Below are positions 1-10,907 of a DNA stretch of 64,000 bases, in pieces; the first letter of the stretch is position 1, and each line of letters begins with the position of its first letter. Source of the stretch: Inonotus obliquus (lineage: Eukaryota; Basidiomycota; Agaricomycetes; Hymenochaetales; Hymenochaetaceae); NCBI GenBank assembly GCA_032164295.1, contig JAJHTX010000004.1:2294001-2358000 (forward strand), in the 5' to 3' direction. Below the pieces are notes generated by a model. The model saw only the letters and a program-made list of their open reading frames with translations, searched no databases and was not told the DNA's origin. A program made the position numbers and the translations under genes.

Positions 1-145
1 GCACGGTAGAAATACACAATGTCTTATAACAAATACGTTTAACTAGCGAGTAGGTATGTAAGCACGGTGCCGAGGGTGTTTCCGAAGTGCGGAATACGCC
101 GTACTCACTATAACTGATCCGAGGGGCAGGCAATAGGTAAGGACT

Positions 146-955
146 TCAGAAGTCCTGATTAAATATGTTTTTCCCGTCCGAGCTCGGAACAAGAGTTCCT
201 TCCCCACATGCAGCGGCATCCGAGGAGGACAGACAAGGTTCTGTGGCACGAATGGGTGCGGAGAAAGGATCAGGAGGACGACGTGCACGTGCAGTTTTTT
301 TGAGCGGTCTAATAGGCCTGCTCGGGCTATGATATGAATCGGTTTCTGTAATGATCGTGACATCCTCGTCGTCGGACGCCACTTCCATGCCCACGCCGCT
401 TGAAACTTCATCTTCTACACTGATGGTGGCTACGGGAGATTCATCCTCAGGATCATCCCGTAAGTTGGCCTCCGCATACCCGCGTTTCCTCGGAGATGGA
501 GATGGAGATGCAATGTTCTTGGAATGTACAGGTGAAGAGAAGACGTCATTAAGTGTGTCGTTCGCCGAACGAAAGATGTGCGTGGTTTGAGGCGACACTG
601 TCGCGCTGGTCGGCTTCACGGGTGAAGAAAATGGTGTTGGAGTAACAGAGTGTATACCACCGAAACGCTGAGTCGTGTAGCCCTCGTTAACACCTGAGAA
701 CGCGATAAGACGCGTCAAAAGTGCATGTCAGTCGAAAAAAAGTATATTCACTCTTTCTGACGCGTGAGCCGAGATTCTGGAGACGCGCTGTGAGGTTGTC
801 TGAAACGCTAGTGATGAGACGCGTCTGGTCAGAGTGGAGACACCTGATATCACGACATATACACACAAGTTACCATAAGTTATCCGTGGTGCATGAAGCG
901 TAGTATGGATGTCCTCGGTTAGAACACGTTTCGTCGGTGTTGCAGGCTCAGACAT
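146..955 (-). CDS. Unrecognised Ser/Pro-rich protein, 209 aa
   Basis: Two-exon model: 955-874 and 693-146, joined across a 180-nt GT...AG intron (873-694) with the phase kept (a Gly codon is split). Start is the ATG at 953-955, because only non-ATG codons lie upstream in frame. The N-terminus reads MSEPATPTKR. The body is rich in Ser, Pro and acidic residues, with SPSPSPRKR and DDEDVTIITE stretches and a basic KKTARARR patch near residue 160, so it is probably disordered and perhaps nuclear. No domain is recognised and no function is proposed. The intron is long for this locus, so a small internal exon could be missing. Confidence 0.5.
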
Positions 956-1672
956 CGTTGTGCATGCTAATGTCTGAAGTGATGGACGCGACGGTGTCAC
1001 AGTTGACCAGGTGTCTGATTAGCATACCAAAAATAGGTTCGGAGTTTAAACTTGAAGACGGATTCTAATATTTCATTCGTGGGCGGACAAATATTGACCG
1101 ACACTAACTCGACGTTACTGCAAGGCACCCTCTATAGCGTTGCCCGCTTGCATGTCTTGTATCCCCTGAAGCTTGATTTTGAGATTGTACTGATGCTTCA
1201 TGCGTGGTGGGTATTGGAATTCTTCTTGACGAATCTGTTTGAGGCATACGTTGACGCTCCGGCCTACTTGATGTTGACGCACAAGCAAAATGCATTTGAG
1301 ATCACTCGATCCGTTCTTCATACACCAGAAGAGGAGCCCGAAGAAAGGAGATTTCACTAAGATCCTTGACCATTGAAGGAGATATCGAGGATATTGGGGA
1401 TAGTTCCGTCATTTTGGTGGTTCTTCATTCTTGAATCTTGAGTCCGTGCCGTGCATATGAACTTGCGCTTCGAGCGAATAGTTGGCATCATTGCTGGTAG
1501 TAGTGGTAGAGTTGAATGATGAAATGAAACGCTCAAATTGAATTTCTGTGACTGTGAGAAATGAGGGTGAGACATGCTATATAGCATAGCACGTGATGCA
1601 GCGCCGTGAGATTTTGGAGGTGATGAAGAGGTGGTACCCAACGACCTTCCCCTACTATCCTATACCGTCAAA
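956..1672. other. Intergenic stretch, uncertain coding
   Basis: This lies upstream of both the minus-strand gene ending at 955 and RPL35 starting at 1673, so it should contain both promoters. An open minus-strand frame at 1357-1115 and short open frames around 1430-1360 look mildly coding (Gln/Arg-rich). I could not join them into a convincing spliced gene and do not call one. Confidence 0.35.
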
Positions 1673-2217
1673 ATGCCGGGAAAAGTCAAGGCGTACGAGC
1701 TCCAGTCGAAGTGTGTATAAAGAGGTCGGGACTGGAAGGGATAAATTGCTGATTCCGGATCCACAGATCGAAGAATGACTTGGCGAAGCAGCTCACAGAA
1801 CTGAAGACAGAATTGCTGTCTCTTCGTGTACAGAAGATTGCGGGCGGTTCAGCGTCGAAGTTGACGAAGATGTGCGTCGTGTCAACACTTAGTATGCTCG
1901 CAGGTGCTGATGATGACCTCCGTTTAGCAATGCTGTCCGCAAGTCTATTGCTCGAGTTCTAACGGTCACCAACGCCAAGCAACGACAACACCTGCGCGAG
2001 TTCTACAAGGGCAAGAAGTACAAGCCCCTTGATCTCCGGAAGAAGAGGACTCGTGCCATCCGTCGACGATTGACCAAAGTGCGCTTCTTTGCTTGGGTAG
2101 TTATTACCGAATCTCACCGCAGCCTTTTATCTACAGAACGAAGCGTCGAAGAAGACAGTCCGGCAGCACAAAAAAGACATCCACTTCCCCATTCGCAAGT
2201 ACGCTGTCAAGGCATGA
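1673..2217 (+). CDS. RPL35: 60S ribosomal protein L35 (uL29)
   Basis: Structural protein of the large ribosomal subunit, placed by family near the polypeptide exit tunnel. Four exons: 1673-1710, 1767-1871, 1928-2078 and 2137-2217, with introns of 56, 56 and 58 nt, give 124 aa, the usual family length. The product starts [13 protein letters not shown], continues with [11 protein letters not shown] and [19 protein letters not shown], and ends [11 protein letters not shown], all hallmark uL29 segments. The start is fixed by the short first exon, typical of ribosomal protein genes. It converges with the phosphatase gene downstream, which is on the other strand and ends at 2722. Confidence 0.96.
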
Positions 2218-2721
2218 ACACCTTGTGTATGAGGGAGAGTTATGTATGCCTGTGTTTGAGACGTTCTGCTTTTCACACTTTTGTATGACATTCCATGCAT
2301 CTTCAGAATATGACCCAATCGCGTGGTATGCATGATTTATACAGTCCGATCTCATCTTTTGCTGTTTCATCCGGCCGGACTCCTTTCATAACTCATGGCT
2401 TGGCTCCGTTGGACTTGATGTGTGGTATCTTCTATTGGTGAGCATAACTTTCCATTGTTTTTGGATGATGTGTACTAGTAATTTGCGTTCGACCTGCCTT
2501 CCTCATACCAAAGGGACGCGGTCGCCACCGTGTCCTGGGGAGGGTAGCATGAGACAAATTTAACTTTCTGAAACTTCCATCTTCGCCCTCACTTGTAGTT
2601 TGCCGTAAATACTTACAATCATCTTTTTGCAGAATTACCTCGACTCCGAGAATGCAGAAAACTTTCTTGAAGGATTATTGATGTACTGAATGACCGAAAT
2701 GAGACGGATGCACGCTGGCAT

Positions 2722-3939
2722 TCATGAGTTCTCTTCTACAAGGTTACGGCGTATTACATCAACGTCTTCCTTTGTGAGACCACAGTAATTCTGCGCATAC
2801 CCCTCTGGTCCACCATACTTCTCACGAAGCATATCTAAGAATGCCAGCATCGTTTCTGGCCTGCAGACGGTTGTTAGACCAAGAATGAAAAGCACCGAGA
2901 AAGATATGCCAACCTTGATGTAAGCATGTTCAACGCGGCGTCTTTATTTTCCGCAAATATCGGCTCTTTAGAAAGACGCTGTAGTATCTTGGCGCGGACT
3001 GGCTCTCTGCCCACGCGCGTAAGAGCGTAGTCTTCCGCAATAATCGTATCGTTGACTCCTGCTAACTTCTCAATATCAGCAAATGTCGTACCAGCGACTT
3101 CGTGATAGTGACTCACGGAAAGTAGTATTACGGCTATCACAGCCGTGCGATCCTTTCCAGCTTTATCATAACAAGTTGATTTAGTTACCTACGCCACCTT
3201 TCAATGTGCCATATACAAACCTGTGCAATGGAATAGACACCCTTCGTTTGGTCTGTCGCGTACATGTTTCAGGATCTCCGCGAAGGATTTCCCGCCATTG
3301 TCGAGGATCTGCGAGTACAGTTCCATGAATGCCTTGGTTCAGGCATTAAGCATGGCGAACGGGTCTTACACCAGAGCAGAGAACAGACCTCTGTCTTTCC
3401 ACTGGCGTATAGTTGAAATCTCCTGCGAGTATTTCAAAGTCAGTCCACTTTGCCAAAACAACAATGTGTTTGTGAAAGGTCGCACCGAGCCATGACCTCT
3501 GGTGAATAATCTTCAACCTGGAATACCGGTGTACGTATTACTTCCACGCCCTCGATTCGTGGAACTGGTGTATTGTATTTCTCCATTTCAGTATCAGAAC
3601 GTAAATCAAACACTCTTGTTATTCCGAGCTCTCGTAGCTGAGCCTTTCCTAATGCGTGCCGGGGTTAGGATTGCCCAATACACCACACATGAGATTGTTC
3701 TCACCTTGTTCAGTGATTCCAGATATCTCTGCACTGCGGAAGAGCTGACGCGGGCGTGTTACTTTGCGAGCATTCTTATGCTCTTGGAATTGCGATCCAA
3801 CAGAATAAGGGCCTAGGCTACGAACATTCGTTACACCATCGATGTGGACGAAGGGGAATTCGGAGAGCCGTTCTTGCACCCATTCGCTGTCGAGAGGTTC
3901 AAGCGAGTTGAGATCATGGGCTGTTACTATAGAAGTCAT
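2722..3939 (-). CDS. Protein tyrosine phosphatase (Tyr_phosphatase3 family)
   Basis: Dual-specificity-like phosphatase of 292 aa. Seven exons: 3939-3705, 3648-3486, 3422-3389, 3332-3221, 3160-3117, 3065-2914 and 2860-2722; introns are 51-60 nt and all phases close. The N-terminal signature FVHIDGVTNVRSLG and the segment RSAEISGI are typical of the fungal family. The catalytic P-loop HCTAGKDR is present with Cys and Arg intact, split by intron 4, and the acid-loop segment AEDYALT follows. The ATG at 3937-3939 is the first in frame after the non-ATG codons. Substrate is unknown. The start faces AP-2 sigma across 232 bp, so the two share a divergent promoter. Confidence 0.93.
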
Positions 3940-4171
3940 CTTCAAGAGTTTATGAGTTGTGCTATCTATCTGAGGTTGTCATCGATGTGGTACTAGAGGT
4001 GAAGATGGACGAGAAGTTGAGAGCCATGGCATGGATGCAATCAGAAACCAGCATGACGCCAAAGGGATCGACGCGTGATTTCCTTTCTGTCCCTTCTTGC
4101 CGACGCCGACCTCCTCCACGCTCGCTCATTATCAACTACTTGATGCGTTAAGCTTAAGCTTTATAGATACA
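3940..4171. promoter_or_regulatory. Divergent promoter between the phosphatase and AP-2 sigma genes
   Basis: 232 bp separate two start codons pointing away from each other, so both promoters must lie here or overlap the coding ends. I see no clear TATA box. Inference from layout only. Confidence 0.5.
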
Positions 4172-4882
4172 ATGATTCGGTTCATTCTTGTTCAGGTACG
4201 TCCTGAATATATTCGGACACCTGGAAGCCTTCTCATTGTTAAGCTCAGAACCGTCAAGGAAAGACTCGTCTCTCCAAGTGGTACGTTCCTTTTGACGATG
4301 ACGAAAAGGTGCTGCTTGCAGCTACGGCTTGGTTTGCGTCCGCGCATTGAAAAATAGTACCTAGGTTCGCCTGCGAGGGGAGGTTCATCGTCTCGTAGCG
4401 CCCCGTGATCAGAAATACCAGTCTAACTTCGTCGAAGTAAGCACCGTAATCACATAATGACAACTGGGCTTACGACTGATAATTTGATCAAAGTTTCGCA
4501 ACTACAAAGTTGTTTACCGGCGATATGCAGGCTTGTTCTTCTGCGTCTGCGTCGATGCCAATGACAATGAACTGGCCTATCTGGAAGCTATCCATCTCTT
4601 TGTCGAAGTTCTTGGTTCGTTGCTGCTTCCTAGGGCTCTTCTTTCGTCTTGCTGATACCGAGCTCATTGTAGATGCGTTTTTCGAGAACGTATGCGAACT
4701 TGACCTTGTCTTCAATTTCTACAAAGTAAGCGTTCTACAAAGATATACAATTCAGCAAATGTGATAGCAATCAACGCCAGGTATATGCTATTCTTGACGA
4801 AATATTCCTTGCTGGAGAAATCGAGGAGACCAGTAAAGAAGTCGTACTTTCGAGGCTAGACGAGCTTGAAAAACTTGAATAA
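4172..4882 (+). CDS. APS2: AP-2 complex subunit sigma
   Basis: Small subunit of the clathrin adaptor AP-2, acting in endocytosis at the plasma membrane. Six exons: 4172-4195, 4249-4308, 4365-4436, 4494-4614, 4673-4725 and 4781-4882, giving 143 aa, almost the same as the animal protein (142 aa). Diagnostic segments are [20 protein letters not shown], the turn [22 protein letters not shown] and the C-terminal [20 protein letters not shown]. The whole longin-like core is present with no break. The first exon holds only eight codons. It ends 209 bp before the SIN1 start on the same strand. Confidence 0.97.
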
Positions 4883-5091
4883 TCTTCTGCATGACCGCCG
4901 TTATTTATGTCTCTTTTGTCTGTAATTTTCGTCACCGGGTGATTTGTGTATAATTTCAAAGTCTGTCACTCTTGTTTCTCATGCTCACGCTTTTGTACGA
5001 ATCAGCAAGTCGGACACCGGGTCTATAATTGTTTTCGTGCTATGATCCATCCTTCTGTACTTGGTACATCACTTTTTCAACTCCATCCAGA

Positions 5092-8000
5092 ATGGCTCAG
5101 TGGCTGCGGCGGAATCAGATGGTTTCGAGCCACGTGATCTGGTGACCTGATCTGCGCGACTGGCACTGTTGTGCTGTTCACCTTACAGTTACCAGCACCA
5201 GTCTCCACGCGTTCAGCAGCTTATGGCTCTGATATGTGACCCAGAGTGAGTCCTCTCCCCTTTATATACCATCCGAGATGTACTAAACATCGGACGCGTT
5301 GAGTTACTTGATCCATTCTCTCCGGCTGAACTACCTTCGCCATGTTGACTCGGACCCGTATGGACCACGAATAATAACTTTTGATCCTCGTTATCAATCC
5401 AATCCACATATCGTTGCATCAGGCCACGCAGATGCAGACAGATGGACGGAGCTCAATATGCCCCAAAGTCCGCAAGTGTCCGATGATGAGGGTACTTCTG
5501 GTGCGATGAATGGAAGACGGAATGCTTCCGGCTTTCCTGGAGCGACGGGGCTCAAATATACGCAGACGATAATGGGGAATAGGGCGGGAGTGGCTGGTAT
5601 GCGTGTATCTGGGAAACGCGTAATTCCAGGGAAGGAGGTTGCACGGCGCTCGATCTCTGCAGCAAGTTCGACCCGGAGACGAAATAGAGCAGACAGTGAA
5701 CCAACTCCCGCCGCTGCGTCGACTGCTCAAAATGGGATCGGAGGTACTGAGTCTCCAGATACGTACGATGAAGCATCCATACAAGTTAGCAAACGCCGGA
5801 GTGCAGGAGGAACTTCACTTCAGGAGGTGACAACGGCGTTGGTCGAGAAGCCTGAATTAGAGAACAAAGAACAATCGAGTTCTTTGACTAATGTTCCCGC
5901 GGCTTTGCAACCCATGTCACACATAGCGGCTATGCAAGCCAGGCGTCAACGGAGAGTGGCGCAGTTCTCTGGAAATGCTGCGCGCCCAGTTATCATCTCA
6001 GAGACGAAGTTGAATCCTGAGGAGTCGTCATCATCGGAAGACGAAGGCGGAGCTATGTCTGGCAGTCTGGATGATGATGGGTTCATCGTCGAAGTTGAAG
6101 GAAGTCTGGAAGCGGAGAATGACGGTTTCGATCCGTAAGTAAAGCCATCGAAGGACGTTCACACATACTGATGTCGGTACGCTCTAGCGATTTCGCACCA
6201 CCTAGAATTGGATTCAACTCTGACAGTTCTGATCTTCTGAACTCGATATCCAATTCAGCGTTGTCTACATCCATCTCATCAGCGTACAACTCGCTTCCGA
6301 TAGCAGGAAGTGCTCGAGGAAGAGGGAAACTCAGTCCTGTTAGTGAAACACGCCCAACGGATGTCCAGGCAACTGGTCACGCGAGCACAGCGGATACTAG
6401 TGCGGATGGAACAGTTTCTGATGCTACGACCCAGCGAGATGCTGGCACACCAATCGATGATTACTTCGAGATTATTAAACCGCCTCCTCGCGGACGTCTC
6501 GCGGGGTCTCTTACGGAGAATTCACATGACGCATCACCGTCCGCGAAGCGTTCCTCCCAGCTACCGTCGGACATTATATTTACGCGTCGCGAAGTGCCTC
6601 CTATTCGTCCTGCTACATCTGGTCTGACTGCGAAGCTAGCTTCTTCGGACACTTCTACTAATCCGTTTACTGAATTGTATGCGCTGATATCTGGGCGTGC
6701 CGAGGTCGCGTCGATGGAAGTAATTGTCTACTTCCCGTATGCAACGAACCCCTCCAACAAGCCACTGAAACTAAACGTCCGTAAGGATGCCACAATTGAA
6801 GAAGTCATCGGATTCTCGTTATGGAGTTATTGGGAAGAGGGCTGGCTTCCTAAACTTGACGAGGGAGTTTCCGAGGAACGGAAGAAGGAGAGGCTAAGTG
6901 CGGTCGGCTGGATACTGCGCATTGCAGAAGACGACGGGGAAGTGGATGAAGACTTCCCAGGTTTGTCACATCTCAGATTGCCTCGAGTATTCTAGCTTAA
7001 AAAAATCTCTAGCGCCGGATAGAATGGGCAAGATATCTAAATTCAATTTCGACGCGTATGCCATCCTCGAAGCAGCTCCGGCTCAGGGTGAGTTATATGG
7101 TATCTCTACTTCCAGAAGTGATTTAACCATGATATGTTTAGCTGCCCAGAATGCGCAACTGGAGGCAAAGATTGTCCGACGACCATCACGTATAATCGTT
7201 TCTAAGAAGAAACAAGAGCCGGTTGGAGGTTTAGCTCCACCTGCGCCACTACTAGGCCCGAGTCTCAGTACTATGTCAGCATCTGCTCTCGGGACTTCCG
7301 TGGTGTTGGGCTCTTCCCTCAACATATCTTCGAGTCATGGATCTCAAGTGTTACTACGCATCCGAATGGCTAACGTCGACAACAAGGCAACACATTACTC
7401 TACCACTATCTCTGTGTATGAAAGATTTTGTTATTGCTTTGATGGACTTCGTCTGACGTGATTATGATACAGGTACTCAACTATGTATATGCAAGAGGTA
7501 CTCGAGGTTGTCTGCCGTAAACGGAAAATCGACAATCCAAAAGACTGGGCGTTACTTTCTGATGATCTCAAAATCCTGGTGCCTCTCGACCGCACGGTTG
7601 CAAGTCTGGAGGGAAATTTAAAGCTTGTCCTTATTCAGCGCGAATTACTCCCGCAGCACGGGTTTGCTATCGATGGAGATAAAAGGACAGCGCGGTCGAT
7701 TGATCCCAATGGTACGTGTAGCAGTGTTAATACTGTAAAACGATGCTGACCCCATTGGCTTAGCTTCGATTTTCAAGCGAATTTCGGAGGTGCAGCCAAA
7801 GAACAAAGCCATAGACTCGAACTTTGACGTATACAAGGTCCGTATTCTGTTCTCGGTGATATACCCTGTTCTGACCCTTGTCCAGCGATACACGGTATGG
7901 CGAAAGGTGCCAATGCTCGTCGCTCGACTAGAACGTACACTGGCTATAGATGGTGATTACATACATGTGAGCCCCATTTGTCCACACGCGGAGCCAATTT

Positions 8001-8367
8001 TCTGAGCGACGGATCAATAGATCATGCCTTCTGCAAATAAGGCTCGTGGTGTGTTTGATAGTGGCAAGACGGTATCATATCACATCAAATCCGTGCTTAG
8101 CTGTAGTCAATCTGCAAAAGCATCTGCGACTTTCAAGATCATATTCCGGCGTGAAGGAGGGGATAAACGATATGATTTTGAAGCCGAAAGTGCAAAGCAA
8201 GCAAGTGAGTATTACGTCTATGAAGTTATGAAAGGTACTTTGCTAACCATCTTACAGCGGATATTGTAAGCACTATAAGGGGATGTATGCGGCAGAAGGG
8301 AGGGTTGGAACGTTCTGGCACCTCACATAAGATGCGACGGCGTAGTAGACATGTGTATGTAACTTAG
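5092..8367 (+). CDS. AVO1: TORC2 subunit SIN1/AVO1
   Basis: Scaffold subunit of TOR complex 2 that presents AGC kinases to TOR at membranes. Eleven exons: 5092-5141, 5189-5245, 5304-6134, 6188-6960, 7013-7087, 7142-7415, 7473-7711, 7764-7837, 7886-7966, 8021-8204 and 8258-8367, giving 915 aa. The N-terminal block (LIHSLRLNYLRHV, then DPYGPRI) is typical of SIN1. A long low-complexity region follows. The CRIM domain is near residues 520-640 (EVIVYFPYATNPSNKPLKLN, WILRIAEDDGEVDEDFP). A Ras-binding-like region starts at VLLRIRMANVDNKATHYST, and a PH domain occupies roughly the last 130 residues. The first exon was placed by phase; a start within exon 2 (ATG GCT CTG) is possible. Confidence 0.92.
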
Positions 8368-8461
8368 AGGTGATCCTCCTGTATTTTACTCTGTATCAAG
8401 TCACGTGTAACGGCATTCTTCTCGGCTCGACGACACATTCTGCTACTTTCATCCAGTCGCC

Positions 8462-10465
8462 ATGCTTAAAACAGTTGCGACGAATCCTCGATGTTTGCCG
8501 TCCAACGTGTCTAGGATATCATACCATCTTGGCTCTAAACGTCGTCTTCACAGTACCAACGATGTTACGAGATCAACTCCAGACGTCGAAGTCGTTTCCC
8601 AGGCCACATCGATGAAACGTAGAGGTCCTTTCCAAAAGACCGGAAAAGGGTTGAAGGAAACTCGCAACGCTGAGGAGAGGAAATTTACGAACCTCTTTGA
8701 TAACATCAGCCCCCACGAGCAATTAGACCGGCGGCCCTCAAAAGCCAAGTTCCAAAACTCTCTTGCAGCTCAGCAAGCTGTTCGACCCGCTGTCCAGTCC
8801 GCACGGGTGCAGGAGATTTGCGCGACGAGTGGCGTGGAAGATGCGATTGCTTTCGTGAGCACCGCTCCCATCAACACACTGAATACTGTCGTGTGGAACA
8901 CGCTAATTGCGATGGCAATAAGGATCGGAAGGAGGAAACGTGCGTATGATGTGTACATTGAGGTACGTCAACACTGGTAGCTCGATTCTTGAAAGAAGAA
9001 TACTGAAATCATCCATCTCTTTCAGATGAAGCGGCGTGGATTTGCTCCAAATGCGAGAACATTCAAGACGCTCCTGTATGGCATGGCCGATATTTCTGTG
9101 CCCGCTTGGGCCGTCAACTCCCAGAATCTCCAACGCTGTCACAGGCTATATGAAGCGCTTGAACTCTACGTTACAACTTGTAAAAAAAGCGATTTGGTGG
9201 CAGAGGCGCCATACATCAGTCACGCTCGTGCGAGCTATGTAACCATCCTCAGTAAAACAGGGAATCACCAAAAGATTGTCGACATATTTTACAAATCGGA
9301 TGAGAGTGGTCCTTTCGTCCGGGACAGATACTTCTATACCGCCCTATTCAATGGTCTGTATCTGCGCAGAGAAACGGAGCAAGTTGGCAATCTTAACGTA
9401 GCTGAGCAGAATGCCTCAGATGCGAAGTTTTACTGGAGGACGCTAGAGAAGGACATGGAACGTGGTTTGCAGATTGATTCCCGATTGATTTGCTCCTTCA
9501 TAAAGGTGCTGAGCTGCGGGAGACCTGTAGATCAGCAGCTCGGTTTGAGCGTGGTGCGGGACTACTTTGGTCTTGCACCGCCTGGGGAGGTTGCACCACG
9601 TCCACGCTTCCAACTCAACACCTACACCCTCCGAACGGTGCTGGAGTTATGTAATAGAGCGAAGAAGTTCCGCCTTTGCATGTACTTCCTTAAGCAGTCC
9701 GCGGATCAGGTGCGCCTGAACCCAGAGTCGACCAGAGAGTTGTCTTTCACCTCTCGCGTTGTCAATGAACAGTTGATAGCTCTCGGCCAGCTAGCTGCCG
9801 TTGGATCCTTCGACGAGTCGGAGAAAGCAGTGGATGCGATACGGTCCCTGAGACAGGATGATGCGTTAGAAGCCGAGGAGCTGGGGCACCGTTTTAAAGC
9901 GAAGGCTGAACCGTTGCCTGCTGAGACGGTGACGCTTGCACTCAGAGTCTGTTGGCGGTGCGGTGATTGGAAACGCGCAGCAGAGATCTTTTCGCTAGCT
10001 ACCGATTGCCCTAAGGACGACTTCCTCGACGATGGCCCAGTGGCATCGAAAGGCAGCACTAGCGAAAGGCCGATACCTACGAGGAGATTAAACACTTCTT
10101 CATTCGCCCACCTAGCACGTATAGCTCTGAGTACGGGGGACAAGGCCAGTATGCGACAATGTCTGCGGATGATATGGGCCAACGGCGTTGACGCGAAGGA
10201 GAATGAGAATCATATCAATTTCTACAAGGTCGAATTGGCGAAGGCTACGATCAAGCTCGTCGAGGGCGTCTCTGGTGACTGGTCTAAGGACGAGGTGAAG
10301 TTATGGAAGGGCATGAAGCGGTACAGTCACGTAATCTTATCGAAACGCATTGCTGTAGAACGACCAGAACAGGAAGAGGGACTTGGGTCGGACAAGTACA
10401 TTGGTAAACTGCAGCAAGCCATAGATTTTGACATGTACGTACGTGGTAACGGAGATTTTCTTTGA
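8462..10465 (+). CDS. Pentatricopeptide-repeat-like mitochondrial protein
   Basis: 646-aa helical-repeat protein, probably acting on mitochondrial RNA. Two exons: 8462-8962 and 9026-10465, with a 63-nt intron. The N-terminus is basic and Ser-rich with KRRLHST, a likely import sequence. Around residue 140 the segment VVWNTLIAMAIRIGRRKRAY and then MKRRGFAPNARTFKTLLYGM match PPR helix pairs; further degenerate repeats follow (YTLRTVLELCNRAKKFRLCM, TLALRVCWRCGDWKRAAEIF). Which RNA it binds cannot be seen. It starts 94 bp after SIN1 on the same strand. Confidence 0.82.
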
Positions 10466-10907
10466 AACACACTATTCGTTATATGTATATATAGAGTCCA
10501 CATAATTAAGACATGCAGCCTACAGGTTAATGAGACGGCGATGCAGTAGTTAGCGACCCCTTCGAACCTTGAGAAACAATAGGAAGAGAAAAGACCGGTA
10601 GTTAAAGGGAACGTATGTACAAGGGACATGGAATCCGAGCGTAGGGACCAGAACAGTATGTACATCGAGTACAAGAAAAACGGAACGGATGATAAGATAT
10701 TTGCGATGAGTAGTGGGGGAAGCAAGAGGGATGGTGAGTTAGGAAACGACAAGGTAAACAGAGGGGGCGAGAAGTCACAAGTCTAGTTACGGCTATGAGT
10801 CAGTCCGATCTAGATTGGAGGCAAAGGCTGGATGGGGTGGGATGCATGCAGAACACGTAGCAAGTCAATGATAAACTACTTGAGTAATAAAAATTAACAA
10901 AGTCAGT

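Noticed and set aside
5085..5150. tRNA-like stretch (GGCTCAGTGGCTGC ... GGTTTCGAGCC)
   Set aside because: It lacks a matching acceptor stem, and it reads as the first exon of SIN1 joined in phase to exon 2.
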